DNA of 64,000 nucleotides from Aphrophora alni (Eukaryota; Arthropoda; Insecta; Hemiptera; Aphrophoridae): positions 99,095,340 to 99,159,339 of the forward strand of contig OY740772.1 of assembly GCA_963513935.1 (NCBI GenBank), read 5' to 3'. Positions within the stretch are counted from its first letter, which is position 1. Every line of letters begins with the position of its first letter. The notes below the pieces were generated by a model, which was given only the letters and a program-made list of their open reading frames with translations, made no database searches and was not told the DNA's origin. The translations under genes were made by a program, and so were the position numbers. Of the stretch, positions 45,371-54,821 are shown piece by piece.

Positions 45371-45972
45371 ACCGGATGACAGATCGTTGGAAACACCGGA
45401 TGACAGATCGTTGGAAACACCGGATGACAGATCGTTGGAAACACCGGATGACAGATCGTTGGAAACACCGGATGACAGGTCGTTGAAAACACCGGATGAC
45501 AGGTCGTTGAAAAAACCGGATGACAGATCGTTGGAAACACCGGATGACAGGTCGTTGGAAACACCGGATGACAGGTCGTTGAAGACACCGGATGACAGGT
45601 CGTTGAAAACACCGGATGACAGATCGTTGGAAACACCGGATGACAGGTCGTTGAAAACACCGGATGACAGATCGTTGGAAACACCGGATGACAGGTCGTT
45701 GAAGACACCGGGTGACAGGTCGTTGAAAACACCGGATGACAGATCGTTGGAAACACCGGATGACAGGTCGTTGAAGACACCGGATGACAGGTCGTTGAAA
45801 ACACCGGATGACAGGTCGTTGAAAACATCGGATGACAGATCGTTGGAAACACCGGATGACAGGTCGTTGAAGACACCGGATGACAGGTCGTTGAAAACAC
45901 CGGATGACAGGTCGTTGGAAACACCGGATAATATTTACAAATTACACATCTCTGAACTTCCACAGTTGTCAT
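45325..45972 (-). other. Minus-strand open frame across the minisatellite (215 codons)
   Basis: Begins with ATG at 45,972, reads MTTVEVQRCVICKYYPVFP, then some 23 octapeptides of the type C-H-P-V-F-S-T-T, and ends KRFSSNCSMCFKTK. The repeating Cys-His pair would give a Cys-rich, Pro/Thr-rich repetitive protein if translated. No signal peptide or known domain is visible and no splice or promoter evidence exists. The open frame is expected from a stop-free 24-bp unit, so I regard translation as unlikely but not excluded. Confidence 0.2.
45371..45929. repeat. 24-bp minisatellite, 23 units plus a partial
   Basis: Unit: ACCGGATGACAG(A/G)TCGTTG(G/A)A(A/G)AC. Three main variants occur: (A, GGAA), (G, GAAG) and (G, GAAA). 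From about unit 8 on they cycle in that order, giving 72-bp higher-order repeats. Because 24 is a multiple of 3, both strands stay open: the plus strand repeats ETPDDRSL/KTPDDRSL (no ATG; preceded by TGA), and the minus strand repeats CHPV(F/S)(S/P)T(T/I). The array is a tandem repeat first; coding is unproven. Confidence 0.95.
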
Positions 45973-46384
45973 CTCATCAAAAATTCTTCTACAAGAAAAC
46001 TCTTTGGCACCTCCAATGGTGATTTAATTTAGACACAAAATTGTTATTTTTTAATTATTAGAGGAAACAGCCTTGGCAGGGGGTTAAAATCGAAATGTAA
46101 CAAACCCTCCATCTCGAAAACTATTCGACCCAATCATGACCAGTTTTTTATACAAAATTAGATCAACAATATGTCGAATCGTGAATAAGGCAGATTTTTA
46201 AATAACTGCTTTGATTCAAAATTAACACAATTCTAAAATAACTTTAAAGAACTGAGTTTATTAATTTAATGTGTTTAACCACGTTGTAACATTATTAAAA
46301 ACACTGTAGATCTATAACAAACCAAAGAAAAAGCCAGTACGCATGCCTGAACTCCCTCACCAGTTAGAGGCAGCTGAGTTGGAG
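45930..46384. other. AT-rich stretch, no gene seen
   Basis: Nothing recognisable between the minisatellite and family D. Confidence 0.4.
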
Positions 46385-46880
46385 GAGCCGGCAGGCAGTC
46401 CACTACCACAGTTCTGCATTACTAAAAACAAATTAATTTTGTTGGATTTTGAATATATATATAAATTGTTTCTATCCAGCAATGAGCTCTTTAATTAAGA
46501 AATGCAATATTTCCATCTCCAATACTTAAATATTAGGCCTACACGTATAAAAATAAGGTATGTTTTTAATGAAGTTCCAATAATTTAACATTGACTATAT
46601 TATACCTTATACCCAATCTACTGTATTAATACCCCTTCATATTGTTTTAAAAACTTTAATACAAAACTAAACACGTTAATATTCAGATGTACATATTTGG
46701 TTTTTGATATAAACATGATAGAAGTAGAAAATATATAATTCAATAATAAATATCAATCTTAGATCCTCATACGCTCCTTCGCAGACAGTTTTAAGAATAT
46801 AGATCGAGGTGGTTGTGAAACAATGTCTTTACACAGGATAGTACGCAGTAGGTTGGCGAAATGAATAGTAGCGCACTTCT
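46385..46880 (+). repeat. Dispersed repeat family D, long copy 2
   Basis: GGCAGGCAGTCCACTACCAC, TGCATTACTAAAAAC, GAGCTCTTTAATTAAGAAAT, CACGTATAAAAATAAGG, AATATCAATCTTAGATCCTC and ACACAGGATAGTACGCAGTA align in order with 20,190-20,800. Confidence 0.7.
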
Positions 46881-47306
46881 GTCACCCACGTGTCCTGTCA
46901 CCCAGTCACGTGGTCAGATTTTTATAAAGTTCTTTTGTTTGTTGTGGGCCTATATAGCATTGTAATATGCAACGTAAAGTAACTAGTCGCATGTTATCTC
47001 AGTTGAAAATGTATCAATGTTTATGAGTATGAACACAATAGAAACTAGTTGGATGCATGTAGCCTAGCGGAATTATTAACCTCCATTGTTATACATCAGT
47101 GCAAGGGAGCAGCTAGACCCTGCGTATGCGTTTACCTCAGGCTAGATGATGTTTTTTCAGAGCAATGAATATTGAATAATTAATGTCGCAAATATTTTGT
47201 GACTCGAAGTCATTAAAGTGAATTTAATATTTGTCAAATAAAATAGTATCTGATCCAAATCGAGTTTTTAATGACAGGGATCAAGATTCTTTCACAATTA
47301 CTCATG

Positions 47307-47437
47307 TTTTTTTTTTTTTTTTGGAATTAGCACTAATTTAGACTAATCTTTTAATTTCATAATAACTAGATCAAAATCGTGGTATTTTGAGAAATTAGCT
47401 CAATACCAATTTAGGAAATAGAAAAAAAAAAAAAAAA
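47307..47437. repeat. T16 / A16 inverted homopolymers
   Basis: A T16 run (47,307-47,322, preceded by CATG) and an A16 run (47,422-47,437, followed by CATTG) face each other 99 bp apart, forming about 20-bp inverted arms. The interior contains family C-like phrases. Confidence 0.8.
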
Positions 47438-47735
47438 CATTGTTAACAACTCGCGAAACTGAATTGAATTAAAATCTTTATAGCCGATTTTGAGGAAATA
47501 CTAATTTGATGTTGTTTTTTTTCTTACAATTACCCCCAAATTTTGAATTAAAATATGACAAAATTTCAAAATTAGTCCACTCTTGTGGGCTTTATTGAAG
47601 TTCACACACAACAGACAGACTTTAGTCTGGTTTAACCTCAAAACGATTTTACAAGGAATTCAACCAAGGGTTGAACTAATTTCAATATGAACGTGCTTGG
47701 TTCTTGCTAGGCTGCTAACCAAGTAACCACCTACA

Positions 47736-47986
47736 GGGCTCACTGTGGTGAGTACAGGCAAGGCAATCCCGAAAGAGCTTAGCTGAATCTACACTTTTTC
47801 ACGTAGTCTTTGGTTAGATTCCTCTCTCATCTCTCGTAGGGTCTTTCTTGAGCAACTTTTATTCTCTTCCGACTCTGACGCTATTAGAGTTTTTCAAGGT
47901 TAGGAATTTTTATTTTGTGTTCTTTTCTTCCTTTCTTAATAAGCCGATAATGACCGAGCGGTTTTTCACCAAAACAACAAACGGGA
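47736..47986 (+). mobile_element. Family A copy, full length
   Basis: The best full-length example: GGCTCACTGTGGTGAGTACA, GGCAATCCCGAAAGAGCTTA, GCTGAATCTACACTTTTTCA, CGTAGTCTTTGGTTAGATTC, CTTGAGCAACTTTTATTCTC, GACTCTGACGCTATTAGAGT, CCGATAATGACCGAGCGG and ACAACAAACGGG. About 251 bp, no poly-A tail, no open frame. Confidence 0.9.
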
Positions 47987-48304
47987 ACACATTTAAAAAA
48001 GAAGGGAGCTGATACATTTTTTTTTTTTTATCGTAAAAATGTCCCGTGGGAAAATTCTAAAATTTAGTTCAAATCTATTTTTTTTAGTTGATATTTTTGT
48101 CTGCACTAACTTGTTTAAGCCATTGTATTTAATACTTCTTAGACTGAGCTTTATTTATAAAGTGGCACTCGCGTCATACTTTGAAACAGTGGAGTCACTT
48201 TTTCCAATGGCTGCCATATTAAAATATAAAATAAAATTTAAAGCCTAGTACAAAGAATATTATTCCGACGTTTTATATCCTATTGGTTAAAAAACTCAGT
48301 ATAA

Positions 48305-48425
48305 AGAGTACAGGCAATCCCGAGGGAGCCTAGCTGAATCTACCATTTTTGTCATGTAGTCTTGGGTTAGATCCTTCTCTTTCATTTTGCAAGACCGAGA
48401 GGTTTTTTTGCCTTTGAACAACTAG
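48305..48425 (+). mobile_element. Family A copy with large internal deletion
   Basis: AGAGTACAGGCAATCCCGAG, GGAGCCTAGCTGAATCTACC, ATGTAGTCTTGGGTTAGATC, then a jump from CTTTCATTTTGC to AAGACCGAGAGGTTTTTTTG and CCTTTGAACAAC. Confidence 0.85.
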
Positions 48426-48956
48426 AAGAAATTAAATATCAGGTAACCAGCTGGTATGTTCTGCTACCAACTCTGCTCCTGCTTCGGATTGTCTGTAGAA
48501 ATGGAATTTTTCCTCTCCAGTAGAATTTTTGCATTTATTACCTTACATTCCAGTAGAATATTGTATTTAGTGTATTATTATATCATTTTTGTTTGTATTT
48601 TTAATGAATTTTATTTTGTTTTCAGGTAAGATGCAGTACCAGAACAATACAATTTAATCTAAACCTGCAAGATTTGATTTAAGTATTAAACCTTACATAT
48701 TTTAAATCATTTAGCTTATTTAATCATAAATTGTTTTTAAGTTACGTAGTGGTAAAACAAAACATTATGTTTTGTTAGATTTTATATAATTGTCTGTTTG
48801 GACAACCTTTAAGAAAAATGTTTTGGTGTTTTCATTGTGAACGATTTGTATTCTATCCTTCTCTCTTAATTAAATTAAATTGGTTTAAATTACATTCCTT
48901 AATCTTTTGCATTGTGTATGTAGAATTTGCCCAAAGCAGGACGAAACTGATCCTTA
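48426..48956. other. AT-rich stretch, no gene seen
   Basis: TCCAGTAGAATTTTTGCATT and TCCAGTAGAATATTGTATTT (48,517 and 48,550) form a short local direct repeat. Otherwise nothing. Confidence 0.4.
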
Positions 48957-49140
48957 CGGGCTCATCTATAGTGAATTACGGTGTGGCCAATCCCGAGGGA
49001 AGCTGGATTTTCATCTCTTTTCATGTAATTTTGCGATAGAAGCCTCTTTTAATCTTTCCTTTCACTTCTCTCTTGACCACTTCTTGTTTTTTTCCGATAC
49101 TGAAACTATTAAAATATTCGAGGACTAGGACTCTTTATGA
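48957..49140 (+). mobile_element. Family A copy
   Basis: CGGGCTCATCTATAGTGAAT, GTGGCCAATCCCGAGGGAAG, CTCTTGACCACTTCTTG, GATACTGAAACTATTAAAAT and CGAGGACTAGGACTCTTTAT. 3' end truncated. Confidence 0.75.
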
Positions 49141-49281
49141 CATTTATTTTCAAGTAGGAGAGAAAACACAACTTCAATCAGAAGTAATGATTAAAATGGG
49201 TCAGTCGTAATGATTTTTCTGATTTACGCGAATTTTCCATTGCATGCGTGCGTGTCTAAATTAAACAAATTCATTAGCGCC

Positions 49282-49583
49282 AACATAATACTTACCCAGC
49301 CCCCGCCATACAATTTAATACAATCAGATCCTCTAAATGTAATTCAAACATACCTTATAGGAAATGTTAAATAGTATTGTTAGATCAAGTGGTCTTATCA
49401 AGTAGAGTATTGTTATACAGGTTTTGTGAATCTCATAATAGTGTGTCGCTACTTTTCTACCTCGTAGACGTGTATATTACTAGCTTCGCTCTGTCAAGGA
49501 GCCTCCACTCGCCATTTTTTAAATTCAATTTTCATCATAATTTTTGTGGTCATTGTCATCTTTTTGTAGACAACAGACAGACT
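49282..49583 (+). mobile_element. Family B copy with internal deletion
   Basis: CATAATACTTACCCAGCCCC, ATACAATCAGATCCTCTAAA, TTGTTAGATCAAGTGGTC, ATACAGGTTTTGTGAATCTC, TAGCTTCGCTCTGTCAAG, GTGGTCATTGTCATC and GACAACAGACAGACTAC. The repeat ends where family A sequence begins. Confidence 0.75.
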
Positions 49584-49742
49584 ACATGTAGAAAATCTTT
49601 TCTTCCCTCTCTTTCATCTTTCAAATCATGTCTCTTGGAAAATTCTTCTTTCCGACCCTGACGTTATTAGAGTATTCGAAGGGCTTTATTTTAAATTGGT
49701 TTTCTTCCTTTTTTTTATTATTATAAGGCGATGATGTAACGA
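49584..49742 (+). mobile_element. Family A copy abutting family B
   Basis: CATGTAGAAAATCTTTTCTT, CTCTCTTTCATCTTTC, CCCTGACGTTATTAGAGTAT, TCGAAGGGCTTTATTTTA and TAAGGCGATGATGTAACGA. The two families are directly fused here. Confidence 0.75.
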
Positions 49743-50917
49743 TGGGTTTGGATCCCAAAGTTGAGATTGAAAGAACGGTGTGACAAGGCATAGCCTACAT
49801 CTAGTTATTTCGTTTTAGGAACTGGAAAGAAGAGGTCGGATACCGTAATGGATGGAAACGGACAGTAACCTATAGGAGTTGTAGCCTAGATTTAGCTGTA
49901 GCAAGATTAAAGAAGTAAAGTCATTGTCTTAATAGAACTAGACTAGTGTGTATATTAACATCTGGAAAACAAAATACTCTTTTAAAATTCACACCTCACG
50001 AACTTTATTATTAGTCACGTTAACCATTTAACGTATTAATTAAAGCGATTTTACTTCTACAGAAGAAACCCAGGATATTTGTTGGGGCATGCCCCCAAGG
50101 GTTTATACTCAACTTCATTTACCCTTCTGTTACCCGAGCACGTCTGTTTTACGCATTGTTAGTTCCCCAACGTAATTCAGCCAATTACAGTACTGCTCTT
50201 CTTTAGTCTTTCAGCAATTGTTTCGACATTTCAGAATTTTTGAAACAAAAGTTAATTTTAAAGCTTCGTAGATTAAACACACTGAACTGTGTTTTACAGC
50301 GAAATTTAAATTAATTAACTTCATGTTAGAATAAAGGATGTTCACAAATTACAAAAAAAAACTTATCACGCTTGTACACAAAAATAAATGAGAATTAATA
50401 TAAAAATTTAAAGATGAAAATTCAATTTTTCTAAACGGTTTAACGGTTTAATATTTTGCTAAAATTTAGGCTCTCGAATTAAAAACTTGTTAGTACACAT
50501 CTGCGCAAAAAATATCTTTACAAATGCGTTAAAAAGGGAAAAGAACAACCGATTATCTAAAAAGATTGCCCTATCTAAAAAGTATAAGTATTTCAAAATC
50601 TTTGCGAGTTATATTGATCTAATTTACACGTTAAATATGCCTTACAATGTGCCTTATTGTGCCGAAGGGATATATTGTATGTAATTTGGTAAAAACAAAA
50701 ATCTATCGACAGCGGTCAAGGTTCTTTCAGTATTTCAAATTACTGGTGTACAGTTATTTTCTTTTACACACGGTTGATCACATTGGTTAGTATTTTAAAA
50801 CTTCAGATTTTCCCACAATTTTAATTAAAAAGGTTGATTTTGAGATATTCGAAATACTAAACTTGATTTCTAAACTTTTTAACCAAACTCGTCAATATTG
50901 AATAGTTCAGAAACTTA
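49743..50917. other. No gene seen
   Basis: AT-rich with family C-like phrases near 50,815-50,845 (GGTTGATTTTGAGATATTCG). Short frames lack motifs. Confidence 0.4.
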
Positions 50918-50927
50918 GATACAATAA
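50918..50927. repeat. Target-site duplication, left copy (Jockey-like insertion)
   Basis: GATACAATAA directly precedes the T-run that is the complement of the element's 3' A-rich tail. It matches the 10 bp at 52,568-52,577 exactly. Confidence 0.85.
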
Positions 50928-50931
50928 TTTT

Positions 50932-50965
<34 letters not shown>
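50928..50965. repeat. A-tail and (TAA)n of the Jockey-like element (minus strand)
   Basis: Plus strand shows a T-run followed by about eight ATT units. Read in the element's orientation it is (TAA)n then poly-A, the 3' terminus of the insertion. Confidence 0.85.
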
Positions 50966-52567
50966 CAACTGAGTACAAACCCATCTAGTAATTTACATTT
51001 AACAATATATATACACTTTGAGGGAAAATAACCCATTGGTCATTACTCCCTTAATGTCCAAAGTCCATTAAGTCCAATGGTTTCATTCGTTTCAGTCTTC
51101 TAACTAAACCTGTTGTATCCATCAATCTGCGTATCTCCGGATGCTCATGTTGCTCAATGCGATGTCTGTGCTTGCTTGCTTGCTTTTTTATTTCTTCTTT
51201 AACCGTATCCATTTTCAAATCCCTATGCAAGTTGTCATTTCTTATATACCATGGTGCATCAACAATACATCGGAGCACCTTATTTTGAAAGTTTTGTATG
51301 TTTTTTATGTTAGACTTCTTTGTACAACCCCATAGCTGTAATCCATAGGTCCACACCGGCTTTAAGACTTGCTTGTATATGAGCATTTTGTTATGGATTG
51401 ATAGTTGGGAATTCCTTCCCAGAAGCCAATACATATTTCTGAATTTAAATTTTAACTCTTGAACTTTCTTTTTCACGCGTTCCTTCCATTTCAATTTCAC
51501 GTCCAAAGTCATTCCCAGGTATTTCGCGGTAATAACATGAGGAACTTGTACAGAATTGATTAAAATTGGTGGGTGATAATCAATCTTTAAGTTGGTAAAG
51601 TTAACATTGGCTGATTTTGATTCATTTAAACCAATACGCCACTTCTTGGACCATCTGCTCACCGCATTGGAGGCCCTCTGGAGCTTCCCTGCAGCTTCCT
51701 CAATTTTCTTCCCAGTTGCTAGTATTGCAGTGTCGTCTGCAAAAGTAGCTATTGTTACATCTTGGTCATTTGGAAGATCTCTCGTGTAAAGTAAATACAA
51801 GACCGGTCCCAGCAAGCTACCTTGTGGAACACCCGCTGATATCTTCTTTAATATGGAGTATTCTCCCTCAAATTTCATTCGGAAATGCCTCTCAGTCATG
51901 TATGACTTGAGTATTTCAAAATATTGTTTAGGTAGTTCTTTTTCTAGTTTCCACAACAGACCCCTATGCCATACCTTGTCAAAGGCCTGTGCTACATCCA
52001 AAAAGACAGTTGCACAAATTTCTTTTTTCTCCAATGTGTTTTCTATGATACTTGTAATTCTATGAACTTGATCTATTGTAGAAAATCTTTGTCTAAAGCC
52101 AAATTGATGGTCAGGGATGAGACTTCGTTCCTCAATAATGGGCCTGAGTCTTCTTAGAAGCAGCTTCTCGAATAATTTTGAAATTATTGGGAGCAATGAT
52201 ATTGGTCTATATGACTTCCTATCATTTGGTGATTTATCCGGTTTTAATATCATGATGACTTCCGCTACCTTCCACTGTAGGGGAACATACCTAATCCTTA
52301 AGCTTGCATTTATTATGTGCAGTAGCTTTCTAAGTCCTTTCTCGGGTAGATTTTTAATTATTTGCCCAGTAATCAAGTCATACCCTGGTGCTTTATTCGC
52401 ATTCAAATGGTTTTTGATTTCATTTTTCAGTTCCCTCAGTGTTACTGGTAAAATTTCCATTTCTTCATGTTTTTTTATATCGGGAACACTTTCTTCAGCA
52501 CTTTGCTTAGGGAGAGGCTGGAACGTCTTTTCTAAGAATGTTGCAAAGAGATCTGCCTTTTCCTTAG
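50928..52567 (-). mobile_element. 5'-truncated Jockey-clade non-LTR retrotransposon
   Basis: A 1,640-bp insertion on the minus strand bounded by a 10-bp target-site duplication (GATACAATAA). At its 3' end it has a short untranslated region after the stop (51,050 down to about 50,967), then a (TAA)n stretch and a poly-A tail (seen on the plus strand as T-run plus ATT repeats at 50,928-50,965). The 5' end is truncated inside ORF2, between the endonuclease and RT domains, as is usual for target-primed reverse transcription that stops early. ORF1, the endonuclease and the promoter are absent, so the copy is not autonomous. The intact frame and matching duplications indicate a young insertion. Confidence 0.9.
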
Positions 52568-52568
52568 G
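51051..52568 (-). CDS. Reverse transcriptase part of non-LTR ORF2 (5'-truncated, open)
   Basis: About 505 codons remain without stop or frameshift; a full ORF2 of this clade is usually around 900 residues. Numbering from the in-frame TTG at 52,572-52,574: KAPGYD (61-66) and SYRPISLLP (121-129) are the early RT blocks; FGFRQRFSTIDQV (158-170) follows. FLDVAQAFDKVWH (191-203) holds the first catalytic Asp (193). GVPQGSLLGP (248-257) is the template-grip motif, FADD (278-281) holds the two catalytic Asp, and KYLG (351-354) and LQLWGC (412-417) mark the C-terminal region. The tail VRRLKRMKPLDL is typical of Jockey-like elements. The enzyme would copy element RNA at the nicked target in the nucleus. 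The first codons upstream of 52,568 come from the target-site duplication, not the element, and there is no natural ATG, so expression would need a fusion to flanking sequence. Long frames on the plus strand here are antisense shadows. Confidence 0.92.
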   Translation of the reverse strand, partial: PKEKADLFATFLEKTFQPLPKQSAEESVPDIKKHEEMEILPVTLRELKNEIKNHLNANKAPGYDLITGQIIKNLPEKGLRKLLHIINASLRIRYVPLQWKVAEVIMILKPDKSPNDRKSYRPISLLPIISKLFEKLLLRRLRPIIEERSLIPDHQFGFRQRFSTIDQVHRITSIIENTLEKKEICATVFLDVAQAFDKVWHRGLLWKLEKELPKQYFEILKSYMTERHFRMKFEGEYSILKKISAGVPQGSLLGPVLYLLYTRDLPNDQDVTIATFADDTAILATGKKIEEAAGKLQRASNAVSRWSKKWRIGLNESKSANVNFTNLKIDYHPPILINSVQVPHVITAKYLGMTLDVKLKWKERVKKKVQELKFKFRNMYWLLGRNSQLSIHNKMLIYKQVLKPVWTYGLQLWGCTKKSNIKNIQNFQNKVLRCIVDAPWYIRNDNLHRDLKMDTVKEEIKKQASKHRHRIEQHEHPEIRRLMDTTGLVRRLKRMKPLDLMDFGH

Positions 52569-52577
52569 ATACAATAA
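52568..52577. repeat. Target-site duplication, right copy
   Basis: GATACAATAA, identical to 50,918-50,927. The preceding CTTAG on both sides (CTTA-GATACAATAA versus CTTAG-GATACAATAA) makes the exact edge uncertain by a base or two. Confidence 0.85.
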
Positions 52578-52682
52578 ATGTAATCATAATTTCAGTCTGC
52601 ATATTTGTGTTTATTGTAGAGGTTGGAGTATTCTAGTACTATGTACAAATATCGTACTCAGCTCTTCAAAATATATAAACAT

Positions 52683-53163
52683 TATTGGGGCCATCATGAT
52701 ACTTACAAGCCTCATTATACAATGTAATACAAGCAGATACTGTAACTGTAATGCCCATTGGTAATTCTAGGGGTAAAGTAGCAGTAGGGTAAGTTTGTTT
52801 TTTTTAAATATTGTCACAGGTTTTCTGAACCTTGTAATTATGTATTACTTTCTTATTGCCGGCCTGATGTGTTTTAATTAAAGCGATTCCACTCGCTTCG
52901 CTCGTAGCTTTACATATTTGAAGAAGCCTAGTTTATTGTCGGCGGCACGACCATACCGGATTTCGTAACTATACGAATATCACATTTTCTTGAGAAGGTT
53001 CCAAATTATGTTTTTAACAATAACTTCGCTATTTGTCATCGTAGAGAGTTGGGTTATCTTTAAATTAAAATCTGCATTAAAGAATGTTTTTAGTGTGTTC
53101 TAAGTTTAGTAACACACGAGATAAAAAAAGTGTTAAAAGTGCCGCCATTTTGACAGTTTTAAT
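52683..53163 (+). mobile_element. Family B, forward part of an inverted pair
   Basis: GGGGCCATCATGATACTTAC, ATACAATGTAATACAAGCAG, GTCACAGGTTTTCTGAACCT, CCACTCGCTTCGCTCGTAGC, CCGGATTTCGTAACTATACG, AATATCACATTTTCTTGAG, AACAATAACTTCGCTATTTG, CATCGTAGAGAGTTGGG and AAGTGCCGCCATTTTGACAG. Confidence 0.85.
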
Positions 53164-53405
53164 TTGAGATACAGACACGAGCGAAGCGAGTGGAGAATTT
53201 TTAATATACAGGCTAGTCGACGTTAATTACGAGGTTCAGAAATCCTGTGTAGCAAATGTTTTAAACAAATTTAAGTCTCCTTGATCAACCAATACAATTT
53301 AACATTTTCTTCAAGGCCCAACCAAGTACATTAGAATTGTATGATCTGCTTGTATTACAGTGTTGTATGTTGGTACCGGGTATGTACCATGATGGTTCAC
53401 ATCAA
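53164..53405 (-). mobile_element. Family B, reversed terminal arm of the pair
   Basis: On the minus strand: GAGTTGATGTGAACCATCAT, GGTACATACCCGGTACC, ATACAAGCAGATCATACAAT, GGGCCTTGAAGAAAATGTTA and CCACTCGCTTCGCTCGTGTC. With 52,683-53,163 it makes an element of about 720 bp with inverted arms of roughly 240 bp. Confidence 0.85.
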
Positions 53406-54065
53406 CTCATTTAAATTTGTATTGGTTGAAAGTTCGTGTTAGTGTCATACCCGGTGAGAGTTTGTTTTAAATTATATAAAAACACCTGTTGCTGCACCTA
53501 ATTGACAAGTTTGTTTTAATTGAACGAGCGATAATCTGTCCACCTTAAAGAGTTTATATAGTGGTAATCTTTCTAACAATCGTATACCCTCGTTTATCCG
53601 GAAGATAAAACATCGGATGGAAGGATGTTCTACTTTCTTTTTGCTATGGAGAAAGTAGAAATATAAAGCGATGGGTGTAATTTATTGGGCTGAAGGTCGT
53701 TCAGGCACGCAGAAAGCGTAAAACGTGGGAAGTAAATGTAGGTAAGGCTTAGCGGAGAATTAGGTAGCTCAAGGTTTGGGTCGCTCGGAGCGTAGGCGAA
53801 CTGGAGTTGTATACTCTCTAGAATGCAGGCATCCCAACCTTCTCGGGTGATTATGTGATGTAACAGAGTAGTCTATTAGTGAAGACTGGGTCACATTGTT
53901 TTACCTTACAGGGTGTTACGGTTTGATGTTCCAACGAATACAAGCAAAGAATAGCGTTGAGGTTGTTCAAATGACGCTGGATTTGTCTTTTGTGTGGATT
54001 TTTGTATACAGTAGAATTTCACCCCCCCCCCGCTCTGTTAAATATGGCAACATATTAAGGGATTT
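53406..54065. other. No gene; GC-richer block
   Basis: The block 53,580-53,880 is less AT-rich than its surroundings and contains the 11-bp hairpin. No open frame or RNA fold was recognised. A C-run lies near 54,022-54,031. Confidence 0.4.
53628..53660. repeat. Perfect 11-bp hairpin
   Basis: TTCTACTTTCT (53,628-53,638) and AGAAAGTAGAA (53,650-53,660) flank an 11-nt loop. It sits in a more GC-rich 300-bp block (53,580-53,880) with no recognised gene. Confidence 0.8.
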
Positions 54066-54636
54066 ATAACAAGTTGATGGGCGCCATCATGGTACTTACT
54101 CAGCCCCATCATCATACAATGTATTTACAATGTCGTATAAACGAAACTTCAGTACTCAAAAGTTGTTATCTTAGGCGTGATGTTATATTCTTTTGGCGGA
54201 TCAATAGATATTATCTAGGTTTTCTGAACCTCGTAATTGTGTATACCACTACATTCGCGACGTCGGCTAGCCCCTAATGGTCTTCGTTGATGTGTGTATA
54301 TATTAAAACGTCTCCACTCGTGTGAGTGTCACAACCCTGGAAGCTGTCAAGGTCATGTCGGTAACTCAGCCCTGTCGGATCTCGTAAGTCGCATTTTATT
54401 TGGAATTCATTGTTCGAAATACATTTTTCACAATAACTTATGCAGAATTGAAATCTCCCAATCATATTAATTCAATGTGTTACAAAGTTGAATAACACAT
54501 GAAATATGAACATAACTGTATAAAAAGGCAGCCTTTTCGACATTTAATATTCTTTTTTTTTTTTTTATTTCAGTAGGGTTCTTATATGAGCACACTAGTC
54601 CCCTATAGCGAATTTTGTCATACTTATCTTGATCGA
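54066..54636 (+). mobile_element. Family B, forward part of the largest inverted pair
   Basis: AACAAGTTGATGGGCGCCAT, CATGGTACTTACTCAGCCCC, AGGTTTTCTGAACCTCGTAA, GACGTCGGCTAGCCCCTAAT, GTGTCGGATCTCG-like text, TGCAGAATTGAAATCTC, GTTGAATAACACATG, TTCTTATATGAGCACACTAG and TCCCCTATAGCGAATTTTG. Confidence 0.85.
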
Positions 54637-54717
54637 CTCAACAACTTCTAACCTAAACTCCTGCTCCACGTTTGTAAAAGGGGATGTTGATCTCCTTATC
54701 CTGTCGCTTTCGGCCAT
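54595..54717 (-). pseudogene. Unrecognised coding-like fragment, ATG-initiated
   Basis: From an ATG at 54,715-54,717 the minus strand reads MAESDRIRRSTSPFTNVEQE, continuing FRLEVVESIKIS, then runs into family B sequence and stops at 54,595. The codon pattern looks more protein-like than the AT-rich background. It lies in a roughly 350-bp segment (54,640-54,990) that interrupts a family B element. Function and family are unknown. Confidence 0.3.
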
Positions 54718-54821
54718 AACATGTACTAACATCTAGGACAGACGTAAGGAAAACATGGTAAAATCAGAACCCAAGTAAAGATATCCATTTTTCTGTTTAA
54801 TCGACACGTTCAGTATTTCGG

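Noticed and set aside
45371..45929. CRISPR-like array
   Set aside because: All units are contiguous 24-bp copies with no variable spacers, and the DNA is eukaryotic; this is a minisatellite.
45387..46022. 211-codon plus-strand frame across the minisatellite as a gene
   Set aside because: There is no in-frame ATG, a TGA sits just upstream of the array, and openness follows from the 24-bp unit.
52117..52764. 215-codon plus-strand open frame
   Set aside because: It lies antisense to the reverse-transcriptase frame and runs on into family B; no motif of its own.
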